Shown here: positions 32,988-44,293 of the stretch, one piece after another
Layout of the letters: every line of letters begins with the position of its first letter
Position numbering within the stretch: position 1 is the first letter of the stretch
Source of the DNA: Symbiobacteriaceae bacterium
GTDB taxonomy: Bacteria > Bacillota > Sulfobacillia > Symbiobacteriales > Symbiobacteriaceae
Assembly: GCA_029239785.1 (NCBI GenBank)
Contig: JARBUG010000003.1
Location: 58,639 to 122,638 of the forward strand
Direction of reading: 5' to 3'
DNA length: 64,000 nt
Notes under the pieces: generated by a model
Databases searched by the model: none
Told to the model about the DNA's origin: nothing
Seen by the model: the letters and a program-made list of their open reading frames with translations, nothing else
Translations under genes and position numbers: made by a program

Positions 32988-35384
32988 TTGGCCGCAAAGC
33001 AGCGGAAAAGTTCGGCCCGGAAGGCAAAGCTCTGGATCGGAGGCCTCGTCACTGTCCTCCTGGCGATCGTCGCCGGGGGTGTTCTGGCGGGCTGCAGCGC
33101 GGTTGCATCCGCCCCGGACGTAACCAAGCTGGACTGGGATACGAGCACCATCATTTATGACCGGGCGGGTAAGGAAGTCTACCGGCTCCACGCCGGCGAA
33201 AACCGGACCCCGGTCAAGCTGGAACAGATTCCGGACTATGCGGAGAAGGCGTTTATCGCCATCGAAGATCCCAGCTTTTACGATCACTTCGGCGTCAACC
33301 CGCGCGGCATCGCCCGGGCGGTCTGGCGGACGACGCTTTATAAGCTCAAGCTGCCCGGGGGGCGCCTTGAAGGCGGCAGCACGATTACCCAGCAGCTCGC
33401 CCGCGACGCCTGGCTGACCCAGGATATTACGATTAAGCGCAAGCTGCAGGAGGCCTGGGTGGCCATGCAGCTCGAGCGGACCTACACCAAGGACGAGATT
33501 CTGGAGATGTACATCAACCAGATCTATTACGGCCGCGGTGCTTACGGCATTGAGGCGGCTGCCCGCACCTTCTTTGCGAAGGATGTGACGAAGCTGACCC
33601 TGGCCGAGGCCGCCCAGTTGGCTGGCATGGTGAATGGCCCGTCCTACTTCGATCCGTACGAGTATCCGGAAGACTCCATGCAGCGCCGCAACCTGGTGCT
33701 GAATGCGATGCTGAAGGAAGAGTTCATTACACAGGATGAGTACGACCAGGCGAAGGCCGAGCAGCCCAAGCTGGGCAGCATGGAGACCGACGATGAGACC
33801 ACGGGCACGGCCGGCCACTACGTGGACTACATCATCAACATTCTGCAGCAGGCGAAACCGGGGCTGGCCGAAAAGTACGGCCTCAAGCTGGGTGACCCGG
33901 GCACCATCGCCAAGGCGGGCCTGCGCGTCACTACCACGCTGGACCCGGTTCTGCAGCAGAAGGCGGAAAAGGCGATTGCCGATCAGATGAACCAGGCCGA
34001 CAAGGAGTACGGCCTTGCTGGCAAGCAGGTCCGGCCCGAGGCCGCCATGGTCACCATGAACCCGAAGACCGGCGAAGTGCTGGCCATGGTCGGCGGGCGC
34101 CAGCATAAGGCGATGCTGGAGTTCAACCGTGCGACCGACGCCCTGCGGCAGCCCGGCTCGGTCATCAAGCCGCTGGTGGCTTACGTGCCGGCGTTGGAGG
34201 CGGGCCTGGGCCCCGCCACGATCCTGGATGATGCGCCGGTCATGCTGACGCAGGACAAGACGACCGTCTGGCCGCAGAACTACGATTTCAAGTACCTGGG
34301 CCTGAAGCCCATGCGCTACGGTATTGAGCAGTCGCTGAACCCGATGGCCGTGCGGGCCATGCAGGCGGCGGGCGGTCCGACCAAGGGCGTGGAGTTTGCC
34401 CGTAAGTTCGGCCTGACCACGATCGGCCAGGGCGATGAGCACCTGGCGCTGGCGCTGGGTGGCGTTACCGAGGGCACGACGCTCATGGATATCACCGGGG
34501 CCTACAGCGCGCTGGCCAACCTGGGGACCAAGGTGGACCCGGTCCTGATTTCGAAGATCGTCGATCGCGACGGCAAGACGATCTACGAGGCGAAGCCGAA
34601 GAAGACCCAGGTTGTAAAGCCGACGACTGCGTATCTGATGCTCGATATGATGAAGGATGTCATCAAGCGGGGTACGGCGTACGGCTATACGGGCGGCTTC
34701 AAGGGCTGGCCGGCGGCGGGCAAGACCGGCACCACCGAGTACAACCGCGACGCCTGGTTTGTCGGCTTTACGCCGGACCTGGTGACGGCGGTTTGGAACG
34801 GCTACGATAACCCGGACAACCGCCTGCCCTGGACGGGCGCCTTTGTGCCGGTGAAGATCTGGAACCAATTTATGACCCAGGCGGTTACGCAGAAGCCGGC
34901 CGACTGGGTCCGCCCGGCGGGGATCACGACGGTGGCGGTCTGCAAGCAGACCGGCATGCTGCCGAGCGATGCGTGTGCGAAGGATCAGGTGGTGCAGGAA
35001 CTGTTTGCGGCGGGCACTGAGCCGAAGGCCCCCGGCACGCTGCTGGTGAAGGCGAAGGCGGTGCAGGTCAAGGTGACGTCCGCCGACAAGAAGACGACCA
35101 CGACAGAGTGGCAGCTGTGGCAGCAGGGCTGCGTGGGCACGCCCGTGGAGCGGGGCTTCATCAAGCGGCCGGCGCCCCGGGTGCTCCATCCGACGGAGCC
35201 GAACAACCCGAAGTATGTGCCGGCAGACGTGAAGGATGAGGTGCCGATGAAGGTGTGCCAGCCCGGGTCGTGGATCGACAAGTTGCTGGAGGGCCTGCCC
35301 CAGATGCCCTGGGAGCAGCAGCCGACCACGCCGCCGACGACGACTACGCCTCCGACCCCCACGACCCCGGCGCCTACGCGCTAA
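32988..35384 (+). CDS. Class A penicillin-binding protein (PBP1A-like)
   Basis: About 798 aa: membrane anchor (LWIGGLVTVLLAIVAGGVLAG), a GT51 glycosyltransferase domain (about 60-240) with AIEDPSFYDHFGV and EGGSTITQQLARD, and a transpeptidase domain (about 330-640) with the SVIK box (catalytic Ser), SLN and KTGTTE. The C-terminus is a Thr/Pro tail. It polymerises and cross-links peptidoglycan. A VLAGC lipobox-like motif overlaps the anchor but is probably chance. TTG 32988 has GAGGGG 8 nt upstream; GTG 32979 abuts it. Downstream lies a dispersed palindrome. Confidence 0.93.
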   Translation: MAAKQRKSSARKAKLWIGGLVTVLLAIVAGGVLAGCSAVASAPDVTKLDWDTSTIIYDRAGKEVYRLHAGENRTPVKLEQIPDYAEKAFIAIEDPSFYDHFGVNPRGIARAVWRTTLYKLKLPGGRLEGGSTITQQLARDAWLTQDITIKRKLQEAWVAMQLERTYTKDEILEMYINQIYYGRGAYGIEAAARTFFAKDVTKLTLAEAAQLAGMVNGPSYFDPYEYPEDSMQRRNLVLNAMLKEEFITQDEYDQAKAEQPKLGSMETDDETTGTAGHYVDYIINILQQAKPGLAEKYGLKLGDPGTIAKAGLRVTTTLDPVLQQKAEKAIADQMNQADKEYGLAGKQVRPEAAMVTMNPKTGEVLAMVGGRQHKAMLEFNRATDALRQPGSVIKPLVAYVPALEAGLGPATILDDAPVMLTQDKTTVWPQNYDFKYLGLKPMRYGIEQSLNPMAVRAMQAAGGPTKGVEFARKFGLTTIGQGDEHLALALGGVTEGTTLMDITGAYSALANLGTKVDPVLISKIVDRDGKTIYEAKPKKTQVVKPTTAYLMLDMMKDVIKRGTAYGYTGGFKGWPAAGKTGTTEYNRDAWFVGFTPDLVTAVWNGYDNPDNRLPWTGAFVPVKIWNQFMTQAVTQKPADWVRPAGITTVAVCKQTGMLPSDACAKDQVVQELFAAGTEPKAPGTLLVKAKAVQVKVTSADKKTTTTEWQLWQQGCVGTPVERGFIKRPAPRVLHPTEPNNPKYVPADVKDEVPMKVCQPGSWIDKLLEGLPQMPWEQQPTTPPTTTTPPTPTTPAPTR

Positions 35385-35411
35385 GCGAGTCCCTGCAGTC
35401 CTCATTATTTC

Positions 35412-35527
35412 AACCACAGATGACACAGATATCACAGATACCAAGCGAGACGCCCCCGGTCCACGCTCTAAAATGGTGACCCGGAATGCTTTCCCGGTAT
35501 CAGTGTCATCAGTGTCATCTGTGGTAA
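35412..35527. repeat. Dispersed palindrome with CACAGAT arms
   Basis: The left arm from 35412 (ACCACAGATGACACAGAT...) and right arm to 35527 (...GTGTCATCTGTGGTA) are imperfect inverted repeats of about 30 bp around a 55-bp centre. A third arm occurs at 27697-27726. Between the PBP and HAD genes; no gene inside. Confidence 0.65.
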
Positions 35528-35547
35528 GTAAATGTATCAATGAATTA

Positions 35548-35590
35548 GAAAGGGCGCCCGCACGACCAACATCGTGCAGGCGCCCTTTTC
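35548..35590 (-). terminator. Bidirectional terminator before the HAD gene end
   Basis: Stem AAAGGGCGCCcGCACGA / TCGTGCaGGCGCCCTTT with a 6-nt loop. T-rich flanks are present on the plus side (TTTTCG). It closes both the PBP unit and the minus-strand HAD/ABC unit. Confidence 0.75.
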
Positions 35591-35595
35591 GTCGT

Positions 35596-36429
35596 CTACC
35601 GGACCAAATACGCCACCGTGGGCGGAACCTCGCCCAAGCCTGTCACGATCGCATTCGGGATGCACTCCTCGAATGTGACCGGCGGGTTGTCGTTCAGCAC
35701 CCGGTCGTGCTCCAGCCGCTCACGGAGCCAGTCCGTGCAGACCGCCGGACGCTCCCAGGGCGCCAGGTCCCGGGCCTGAGGCGGCAGTTCCGCATAACCG
35801 CCCGCCCCGGGCTGGACCACGTAAATGGACATCCAGCCCGCCCGGTGCGGCCCGGCGATGTCGTGCGGGAGCGTGTCTCCCACGTGAATGCGAGGATTCC
35901 CCAGGGACTCGGCCGCCTGGAACATGGCCGGCATCGGCTTCATGGTGCCCACCATTTCCGGGGTCACCATCGCCGTGAAGAACTTCCGGATGCCCAGTTG
36001 AACGAGAATCGGCTCCTGGTAGACCTGGTAGCCGTTGGTGATGGTGACCAGCGTGTGACCCTGGTCCTGCAGGGCCTGCAAGCATTCGGCGGCGCCCGGG
36101 TACAGCCAGACCATACCCGGTTCTTTCACATAGTGGCGCACCAGCGCTGGTACGTCCAGCCGGCCTGGATAGCCAAATCGCTCCGCCACCAACCGGGTCA
36201 TGTCGTCCCAGTCATAGGCATCCACATAGCGGCCGGCCTGCATCCGGGCCCGGTGCTCCGCCAGAATCAGGCGGAGCGCCTCCTTGAAAGCGATCTCAGG
36301 CTCGCCGTCCAGGTAAGGCGTCAGTTCACGCTGAATGTGGCCGAACACGCCATCCGGGCGCCCGGCGTGGAACGGGTTGCGCTGCAGCACCCCGTCAAGG
36401 TCAAAAGAAACGAGTGCCAACCGCTTCAC
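35596..36429 (-). CDS. HAD-superfamily hydrolase
   Basis: A 277-aa protein with all four HAD motifs: FDLDGV (nucleophile Asp), TITNGYQ, K in GTMKPMP, and GDTLPHDIAG. A helical cap lies between motifs I and II (about residues 20-100). It is a phosphatase of the cytoplasm; the substrate is not evident. It is the last gene after a sugar ABC transporter on the same strand, 9 bp from the MalG-like gene, so it may dephosphorylate an imported sugar. The C-terminal 50 residues extend past the HAD fold. Confidence 0.85.
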   Translation of the reverse strand: MKRLALVSFDLDGVLQRNPFHAGRPDGVFGHIQRELTPYLDGEPEIAFKEALRLILAEHRARMQAGRYVDAYDWDDMTRLVAERFGYPGRLDVPALVRHYVKEPGMVWLYPGAAECLQALQDQGHTLVTITNGYQVYQEPILVQLGIRKFFTAMVTPEMVGTMKPMPAMFQAAESLGNPRIHVGDTLPHDIAGPHRAGWMSIYVVQPGAGGYAELPPQARDLAPWERPAVCTDWLRERLEHDRVLNDNPPVTFEECIPNAIVTGLGEVPPTVAYLVR

Positions 36430-36438
36430 CTCATGCGA

Positions 36439-37275
36439 TTACTTGACGGCGCCCTGGGTCAGACCCGCGATGAACTGGCGGCTCATGAAAATGAAGAGCA
36501 CAATCACCGGCAGAATGGAGATCGTCAGCGCTGCGAAGAGCGTGGACCAGTCGGTGGCGTACTCGCCGAAGAAGACGCTCAGGCCCACCGGCACTGTCAT
36601 GAGCTTGTTGGAGCGCAGGAAGACCAGGGGGAAGAAGAAGTCGTTCCAGGCATGCAGCGCCTCGAAAATCGCCACCGTCGCCAACGCCGGGCGGACCAGC
36701 GGCAACATGATGCGCCAGTAAATCGTCCAGGTGCCGGCCCCTTCCACCGTGGCCGCTTCCGCCAGCTCGTTGGGCACCTGCCGGAAGAAGGTGGTCAGCA
36801 GGAAGATAGCAAACGGCATGGCGCCACCGGTGTAAATGAGGATCAGCGCCAGGTGCTTGTTCATGAGCCCCAGGTCGCGCACCAGCAGGAACAGGGGAAT
36901 GATCGCCAGGCGGCTGGGCACCACGAGGCCGGCGATAAAGAGGCCGTGAACCCAGGCGTTGGCCTTGAACTTGATACGGGCCAGCACGAAGGCGGCCATC
37001 GACGATGCGAAGATGATCGACGTCGTCGACACGACCGTCACGTACAGGCTGTTCTTGAAGTAAATGGCGAAGTTTGCCTCGGTCCAGGCCCGCACGTAGT
37101 TGGCCCACACGAACTGTTCCGGCCAGCCGAACGGGTTGACGAAGAGGTCGCGGGTGCTCTTCACGGAGCCCAGCAACATGGTGAGTAGCGGGAACATGAC
37201 GATCAGCGCATAAATGATGAGCACCGCGTGAAACCCGATCGCTGCCCACTTCAGGCGTGGATTGCGCCATACCAT
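36439..37275 (-). CDS. Sugar ABC transporter permease, MalG type
   Basis: A 278-aa protein with six hydrophobic segments. The EAA loop (AEAATVEGAGTWTIYWRIMLP, split after EAA) contacts the ATPase. This is the ABC_tran carbohydrate MalG/UgpE family (CUT1). It starts 3 bp after the MalF-like stop, so translation is coupled. Partner of the MalF-like permease and the lipoprotein upstream. Confidence 0.92.
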   Translation of the reverse strand: MVWRNPRLKWAAIGFHAVLIIYALIVMFPLLTMLLGSVKSTRDLFVNPFGWPEQFVWANYVRAWTEANFAIYFKNSLYVTVVSTTSIIFASSMAAFVLARIKFKANAWVHGLFIAGLVVPSRLAIIPLFLLVRDLGLMNKHLALILIYTGGAMPFAIFLLTTFFRQVPNELAEAATVEGAGTWTIYWRIMLPLVRPALATVAIFEALHAWNDFFFPLVFLRSNKLMTVPVGLSVFFGEYATDWSTLFAALTISILPVIVLFIFMSRQFIAGLTQGAVK

Positions 37276-37278
37276 GGC

Positions 37279-38205
37279 CTACACCTCCACCGAATAGCGG
37301 CGCTGAATGCGGGTTGCGATCAGCGACACCGGAATAACGATCAGGAACGTGACGACCGCCAGGGCGGCGCCCAGGCCCATGCCGCTGGCCGTGGCGCCCA
37401 TGCCGCCGAACGCGGTGCGGTAGAACAAGGTGCCGATCAGGTCGGTGCTGTAGAATGGCCCGGCCTCGGCGCCCTGCATGACGAAGACGATTTCGAACAG
37501 GCCGAAGGCGCCGGAGAAGTTGAGCGCCATCAAGTTGATCAGGTTCGGCAGAATGATCGGGAAGGTGATCTTCCAGAACTGCGTGAAGCGGTTGGCGCCA
37601 TCCACTTCCGCCGCCTCCAGCACATCCTTCGGCACGGAGAGCATGGCCGCCAGGGCGATGAGAACCGGGAAGCCCAGGCCGTGCCACACGTTGACTGCGA
37701 TCACCGTCGGCAGAGCAAGTTTGCTGTCACCCAGCCAGGGCATGGCCAGGGCGTCCAGCCCGACCTTGCGGAGCAGGGCGTTCACGGCGCCGAACTGCGG
37801 GTTGAGCAGCAAGCTCCACAGGAAGCCTGTCACCGCAATTGAAATGGTGTTCGGCATGAAGATAATACCCTTGTAAAAACCGCCGCCTTTGCGGACCTGC
37901 GTCAAGAACCAGGCAAGCAACGTCCCCAGCCCCGTGCTCCAAATCAGAAGAAGCCCGAAGACGATGACGTTGTGGCTGAGCGCCCGCCAGAACATGGTCG
38001 AAAACGGCGGCTGGTACAGGAACTTCGCATAGTTGCTCAGTCCGACCCAGATTTTGGGCGAACCGGGTACCCCGTTCCAGTTGTAGAAGCTAAGCAAGAT
38101 CGAATTGAAGAACGGGTAAATCTTGAACACCAAATAAGGAAGGAGGGCCGGGGCCAGCATCAGCCAGAAGCTGTACCGACCCAAGCCCTTTTTTCCTGCG
38201 TACAT
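37279..38205 (-). CDS. Sugar ABC transporter permease, MalF type
   Basis: A 308-aa CUT1 permease with six hydrophobic segments and the EAA loop LEAAEVDGANRFTQFWKI. GGGAGGAG precedes the ATG at 38205, 19 bp after the binding-protein stop. No ATPase gene is linked; CUT1 systems in Gram-positives often share one MsmX/MalK-type ATPase encoded elsewhere. Confidence 0.92.
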   Translation of the reverse strand: MYAGKKGLGRYSFWLMLAPALLPYLVFKIYPFFNSILLSFYNWNGVPGSPKIWVGLSNYAKFLYQPPFSTMFWRALSHNVIVFGLLLIWSTGLGTLLAWFLTQVRKGGGFYKGIIFMPNTISIAVTGFLWSLLLNPQFGAVNALLRKVGLDALAMPWLGDSKLALPTVIAVNVWHGLGFPVLIALAAMLSVPKDVLEAAEVDGANRFTQFWKITFPIILPNLINLMALNFSGAFGLFEIVFVMQGAEAGPFYSTDLIGTLFYRTAFGGMGATASGMGLGAALAVVTFLIVIPVSLIATRIQRRYSVEV

Positions 38206-38224
38206 AGAAATACGCTCCTCCCAG

Positions 38225-39544
38225 CTACTTCTTAAAAGCGGGATACCAGGAGGCCAGGTCCTTCTGCAGCGCCTGCGCAGTCTGCTCCGGCGTCTGCTTG
38301 TTGCTCAGCATGCCCTGCAGGTTGGCGCCCAGGCTGGTGGAAATGTCGGGGGTACCGCTGTCGAACGGCGAACGGATGCGGAACAGGGTCTTCAGGCCTA
38401 CGGCGTTCTTCTGCTCGACAGCCTTGGCCAGCATGGGCTGCTTGGCGGCGTCGAACTTGACGTTCTTGTTGCCGGGGATTTCGGCAAAGAGGTCGGCGTA
38501 GAGCTGGGCGAACTCGTCGGTGGCAGTGTAACCGGCCACGCGCATGGCAGCTTCCTTCACCTTGGAGGCAGCGTTCACCGCGTAACCGCCGTCAACGTAC
38601 GGGTAGAGGCGGACGGGGTCGCCGGCCTTGGCAGGCGGCGCGAGGAAGGAGCCAAGCTGAATGTTGGGGTCAGTCTTCAGGTAGTACGTGTTCACGGCCC
38701 AGATGCCGTCGATGATCATCGCGGTCTGGCCGGTGGCAAACAGGGTGCGGGCGTCGCGCTGGGCGGTGCCGATGAAGTCCTTCTGGGCGTACTTCTGAAG
38801 GTTATTGATCTTCGTCAGCACGTCGACGAACTTGGCGTCGGCGTAGTTGGTCTTGCCGGCGATGGCGTCAGAGGCCCACTGGTCGCCCAGGAAGGTGGCG
38901 CCGATGGTGTCGACCATGAGGCAGAGGGCGTAGCCGTCCTTGCCGCCGACTGCCAGCGGGGTGATGCCCTTGGACTTCAGGGTTTCCATGGTCTTCATGA
39001 GTTCGTCCCAGGTCTGGGGCTCCTTGAGGCCGTTGGCGTCGAAGATCTTCTTGTTATAGAAGAAGGTCTCGGTCTGGACAGCGAACGGTACGGCGTAGAC
39101 CTTGCCCTCAAAGGAGGCCTGTTCGAGAATGCCCTTGTCAAAGCCCTTCAGGTCCAGGGAGTCGAGCGGCACGATCTGCTTGGCTTCGGCGTAGGTCTTG
39201 GTGCCGGCGCCGCCGCGGGCGGTGAAGAGGTCGGGGCCGTCGCCGCCGGACATGGCGGTCTTCAGGACAGAGTCAAATTCGGTGGATTTGATGCCACGGA
39301 ACTCGATGGTGATCTTCTCGTTGTTGGCATCCATTTTTTCCTGGAGCTTTTTCCAGAGCGCCTCGTCCTGGGTACGCCAGGACCAAACGGTGACCGTGGC
39401 CGGAGTCTTTTCTACGGGTTTCTGGGCGGATGGTTCGGTGGTGGATGGGGTGGTGGGTGTAGGAGTGGACTTGCTGCCGCCGCAAGCGGTTACAAGCAGG
39501 CTGAGAGCCAGAATAACCGCTGCCAGGGTACGATGCCGGCGCAT
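38225..39544 (-). CDS. Sugar-binding lipoprotein of ABC transporter (SBP family 1)
   Basis: A 439-aa protein with signal peptide and lipobox LLVTACGG (Cys near residue 21), then a Thr/Pro linker and a periplasmic-binding fold (VTVWSWRTQDEALWKKL ... GLKTLFRIRSPFDSGTPD). It captures the sugar outside the membrane and hands it to the MalF/MalG permease. ATG 39544 is preferred over TTG 39562 because GAGGGGG sits 10 nt upstream of it. The substrate cannot be read from the sequence. Confidence 0.92.
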   Translation of the reverse strand: MRRHRTLAAVILALSLLVTACGGSKSTPTPTTPSTTEPSAQKPVEKTPATVTVWSWRTQDEALWKKLQEKMDANNEKITIEFRGIKSTEFDSVLKTAMSGGDGPDLFTARGGAGTKTYAEAKQIVPLDSLDLKGFDKGILEQASFEGKVYAVPFAVQTETFFYNKKIFDANGLKEPQTWDELMKTMETLKSKGITPLAVGGKDGYALCLMVDTIGATFLGDQWASDAIAGKTNYADAKFVDVLTKINNLQKYAQKDFIGTAQRDARTLFATGQTAMIIDGIWAVNTYYLKTDPNIQLGSFLAPPAKAGDPVRLYPYVDGGYAVNAASKVKEAAMRVAGYTATDEFAQLYADLFAEIPGNKNVKFDAAKQPMLAKAVEQKNAVGLKTLFRIRSPFDSGTPDISTSLGANLQGMLSNKQTPEQTAQALQKDLASWYPAFKK

Positions 39545-39694
39545 GCTTTGCTTCCCCCTCAAAAATGGTATATACCAGCCGTTTTACGGTATTCTATTTA
39601 CCGGTGTTAATCCCTCCTTAACGCAGTGATAACAATTCAGGTTGTCGAAAAAAGTCGAGAGCCGGGTCGTTTGAGGCGCATGGGCGCTCTTGCC

Positions 39695-39723
39695 TTGACT
39701 TCCCGGTGTGGCTCCCGTAAAAT
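39695..39723 (+). promoter_or_regulatory. Promoter of the leuS T-box leader
   Basis: TTGACT, a 17-bp spacer and TAAAAT, a near-consensus sigma-A promoter about 20 bp before the T-box leader. Confidence 0.8.
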
Positions 39724-39739
39724 GTTTGTCAGTATTGCA

Positions 39740-39996
39740 TACCGATGAACAGTCACGACGGGGACTGACCGGAAACGCACACCCCTTACAGAGAGCCGCC
39801 GGATGGTGCAAGGCGGAGGCGTGGCGTCTGGAACTCACCCCTGAACTGCAACGGCGAACGCGCCCCCCCGGGGCGCCTGTAGTCGGCGCCGGCCACCGGG
39901 CCGTTATCAACCGGAAAAAGCAGGGCCCCAGTGGCCAAGCAGGGTGGTACCGCGGGAGTCAACGCTCTCGTCCCTTTGGGGACGGGAGTTTTTTTT
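39740..39996 (+). promoter_or_regulatory. T-box riboswitch, leucine specific, with terminator
   Basis: The T-box sequence AGGGTGGTACCGCG lies at 39941-39954, followed by a terminator (CTCTCGTCCC / GGGGACGGGAG, 39965-39988) and eight T residues. Stem I precedes it; the likely specifier codon is CTC (39834-39836) in GAACTCAC, reading leucine. Uncharged tRNA-Leu would pair with the specifier and the T-box, open the terminator and turn on leuS. The downstream gene fits. Confidence 0.92.
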
Positions 39997-40027
39997 CATA
40001 TGGAGAGCAAGGGGGCAATCATACATC

Positions 40028-42607
<2,580 letters not shown>

Positions 42608-42619
42608 GCCCCTGATAGG

Positions 42620-42652
42620 AAAAGCCCGCCTCTTCGCATGAGGCGGGCTTTT
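42620..42652 (+). terminator. Terminator after leuS (bidirectional)
   Basis: A perfect 13-bp stem (AAAAGCCCGCCTC / GAGGCGGGCTTTT) with a 7-nt loop. A/T runs on both sides let it also end the small minus-strand ORF that starts at 42795. Confidence 0.9.
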
Positions 42653-42654
42653 CG

Positions 42655-42795
42655 TTATGCCGGTTTGGGAGAGGTGGTTGTGTTGTCGGTGCGGGCGGGC
42701 GGCCGCTGGGCGCCCTGCTTCAGGGCTGATCGGTCTTTGCGCAGGATGGCTTCCGCACGGTCGGCGAGTCGCAACTTCTCAACAGAATCGCTCAT
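42655..42795 (-). CDS. 46-aa protein, unknown function
   Basis: A short ORF: ATG at 42793-42795, AAAGGAGG about 11 nt upstream, and TAA at 42655. The product starts MSDSVEKLRLADRAEAILRK, a likely amphipathic helix, and ends in a Pro/Thr-rich tail (TTTSPKPA). A promoter with 17-bp spacing lies upstream. No family recognised; signal quality argues it is real. Confidence 0.6.
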   Translation of the reverse strand: MSDSVEKLRLADRAEAILRKDRSALKQGAQRPPARTDNTTTSPKPA

Positions 42796-42842
42796 GCCGG
42801 TATGCGCCTCCTTTGCCCGTAGATGCCGATAGAGGTACCTTG

Positions 42843-42871
42843 ATTTTACATCTATAGTTGACAGTTGGCAA
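42843..42871 (-). promoter_or_regulatory. Promoter of the 46-aa gene
   Basis: On the minus strand TTGCCA, a 17-bp spacer and TAAAAT, about 47 bp before the small ORF start. Confidence 0.5.
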
Positions 42872-42947
42872 GACGTGGGTGGTTTGTATACAAGGGTTTC
42901 CTATGAGCGGCAAGGTATCTGTATCGGATGTACGGCCCATGATGTGA

Positions 42948-43448
42948 GTGGAGGCGATTCCCACGAAGATCGGCGTCATATCGGATACCCATATTCCGAA
43001 GAAGGCACCGGCCTTGCCCACCTCGGCGCTGGAGGCGTTCCGGGGCGCCGACCTGATTCTGCATGCCGGCGACCTTGTGGTGCCCGACGTTTTGGCGGAG
43101 CTACAGCGGATCGCGCCGGTGGTAGCTGTGGCGGGCAATAACGACCCGCCAGAACTAGTTGAGCAGCTCGGTTTTGCCCGGGTCGTGGAGTTGGCGGGCT
43201 ATCGCATCGGCCTGGCGCACGGCCACATTGGAAAGGGGAAATCGACGGTTGAACGGGCGTTGAGCCACTTCCAGGACGTCAATTGCGTTGTGTTTGGTCA
43301 CAGCCACATCCCATATCGCCAGATGCACGGGGCTACGGTGGCATTCAACCCCGGAGCGACGGTCGGTGGCATTCGGGCGCGCCGCGGGTCGTATGGCATA
43401 ATTTTCGTCGAGTCGGACGGCCTGCGGGCGGAAATCTTTGAGATCTAG
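42948..43448 (+). CDS. MJ0936/YfcE-type metallophosphoesterase
   Basis: A 166-aa calcineurin-like phosphoesterase with GVISDTHIP (DxH), HAGDLVV (GD), AGNNDPP (GNND), LAHGH and FGHSHIPY (GHxH): all metal motifs of the small MJ0936/YfcE family, active on phosphodiesters. The GTG at 42948 is the only clear start, but its binding site is weak. Cytoplasmic; physiological substrate unknown. The BON-domain gene follows after about 65 bp. Confidence 0.88.
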   Translation: MEAIPTKIGVISDTHIPKKAPALPTSALEAFRGADLILHAGDLVVPDVLAELQRIAPVVAVAGNNDPPELVEQLGFARVVELAGYRIGLAHGHIGKGKSTVERALSHFQDVNCVVFGHSHIPYRQMHGATVAFNPGATVGGIRARRGSYGIIFVESDGLRAEIFEI

Positions 43449-43514
43449 ATAGCGGCCATGCAATCGCGGGCAGACTACCGCAAGAAGACTGCCCAGCGAG
43501 AGGAGCACTGCCCG

Positions 43515-44252
43515 ATGGCTGAACATCAAACTAAGAATCCCGACCGCCAGAAGCCGTTCAACCCGCCAGGGGTGCAGAAGCCGTTCAACAACGACGAGGA
43601 CCTGCGGAGCCAGGTGAAGTCGGCCCTCATGTCGCAGACCGAGTCGGCTGGCATTGATATTCAGGTGATGGTGGAAGACGGCGTCGTCCGGCTCTATGGC
43701 GTGGTAGATGCGCTGTCGCACAAGACGGTGGCTGACGATATCGCCAGGCAGATTCCCGGGGTCACCCGGATTGAGAACGACATTACCATCGCCAATGAGG
43801 AGACCCACACCGACAAGACGCTGCGGGGCGAGATTACCACCCGCCTGGCCCACCGGCCCGAGTTCCGGGGCATGGGCGTGTCGGTGGAGCACGGCAAGGT
43901 CCATTTGGTGGGCCATGCCGGCAGCTATGAAGATGTGCGTGAGGCCGCCGCGCTGGTGTCCGACATGGCCGGCGTGCTTGAAGTGAAGACCGGTAAAGTG
44001 AAGGTCGGCGAAGGCCAGAAAGAGGATGACGCCGATGTGTCGCGGACGGCGGCGACCATGATCAAGAGCATGGGCTATGACGCCGACCAGATGACGATCT
44101 ACACGGACGCTGGGACTCTTTTTGTGAAGGGGTTCGTGCCGACCCGTGAAGACCGGAGCCGCATCAAGATCGCCATGCACAAGATTCGTGGCGTGGATAA
44201 GGTGGAGGCGCTGCTCGTGACCGATGATCAGGTTGGCGGCGAGATTCACTAG
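43515..44252 (+). CDS. Protein with three BON domains
   Basis: A 245-aa protein beginning MAEHQTKNPDRQKPFNPP. Three BON-like modules follow: LRSQVKSALMSQTESAGIDI..., LRGEITTRLAHRPEFRG... and a last one (VSRTAATMIKSMGYDADQ...). BON domains often bind phospholipids or have a structural role at the envelope. There is no signal peptide, so it is probably cytoplasmic or membrane-surface associated. AGAGGAG lies about 11 nt before ATG 43515. Confidence 0.85.
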   Translation: MAEHQTKNPDRQKPFNPPGVQKPFNNDEDLRSQVKSALMSQTESAGIDIQVMVEDGVVRLYGVVDALSHKTVADDIARQIPGVTRIENDITIANEETHTDKTLRGEITTRLAHRPEFRGMGVSVEHGKVHLVGHAGSYEDVREAAALVSDMAGVLEVKTGKVKVGEGQKEDDADVSRTAATMIKSMGYDADQMTIYTDAGTLFVKGFVPTREDRSRIKIAMHKIRGVDKVEALLVTDDQVGGEIH

Positions 44253-44293
44253 CAGGAAATAAATGGAAGATTGTCGAATACCCAAACCCCTGT

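Noticed and set aside
33010..33110. Lipoprotein processing of the PBP (VLAGC)
   Set aside because: The motif sits at the end of a normal class A PBP membrane anchor; a lipid-anchored class A PBP is not expected, and the segment is probably a chance match.
32913..35540. Long minus-strand frame opposite the PBP gene (875 codons)
   Set aside because: Same antisense effect; low-complexity Arg/Gly/Leu-rich product without domain signatures.
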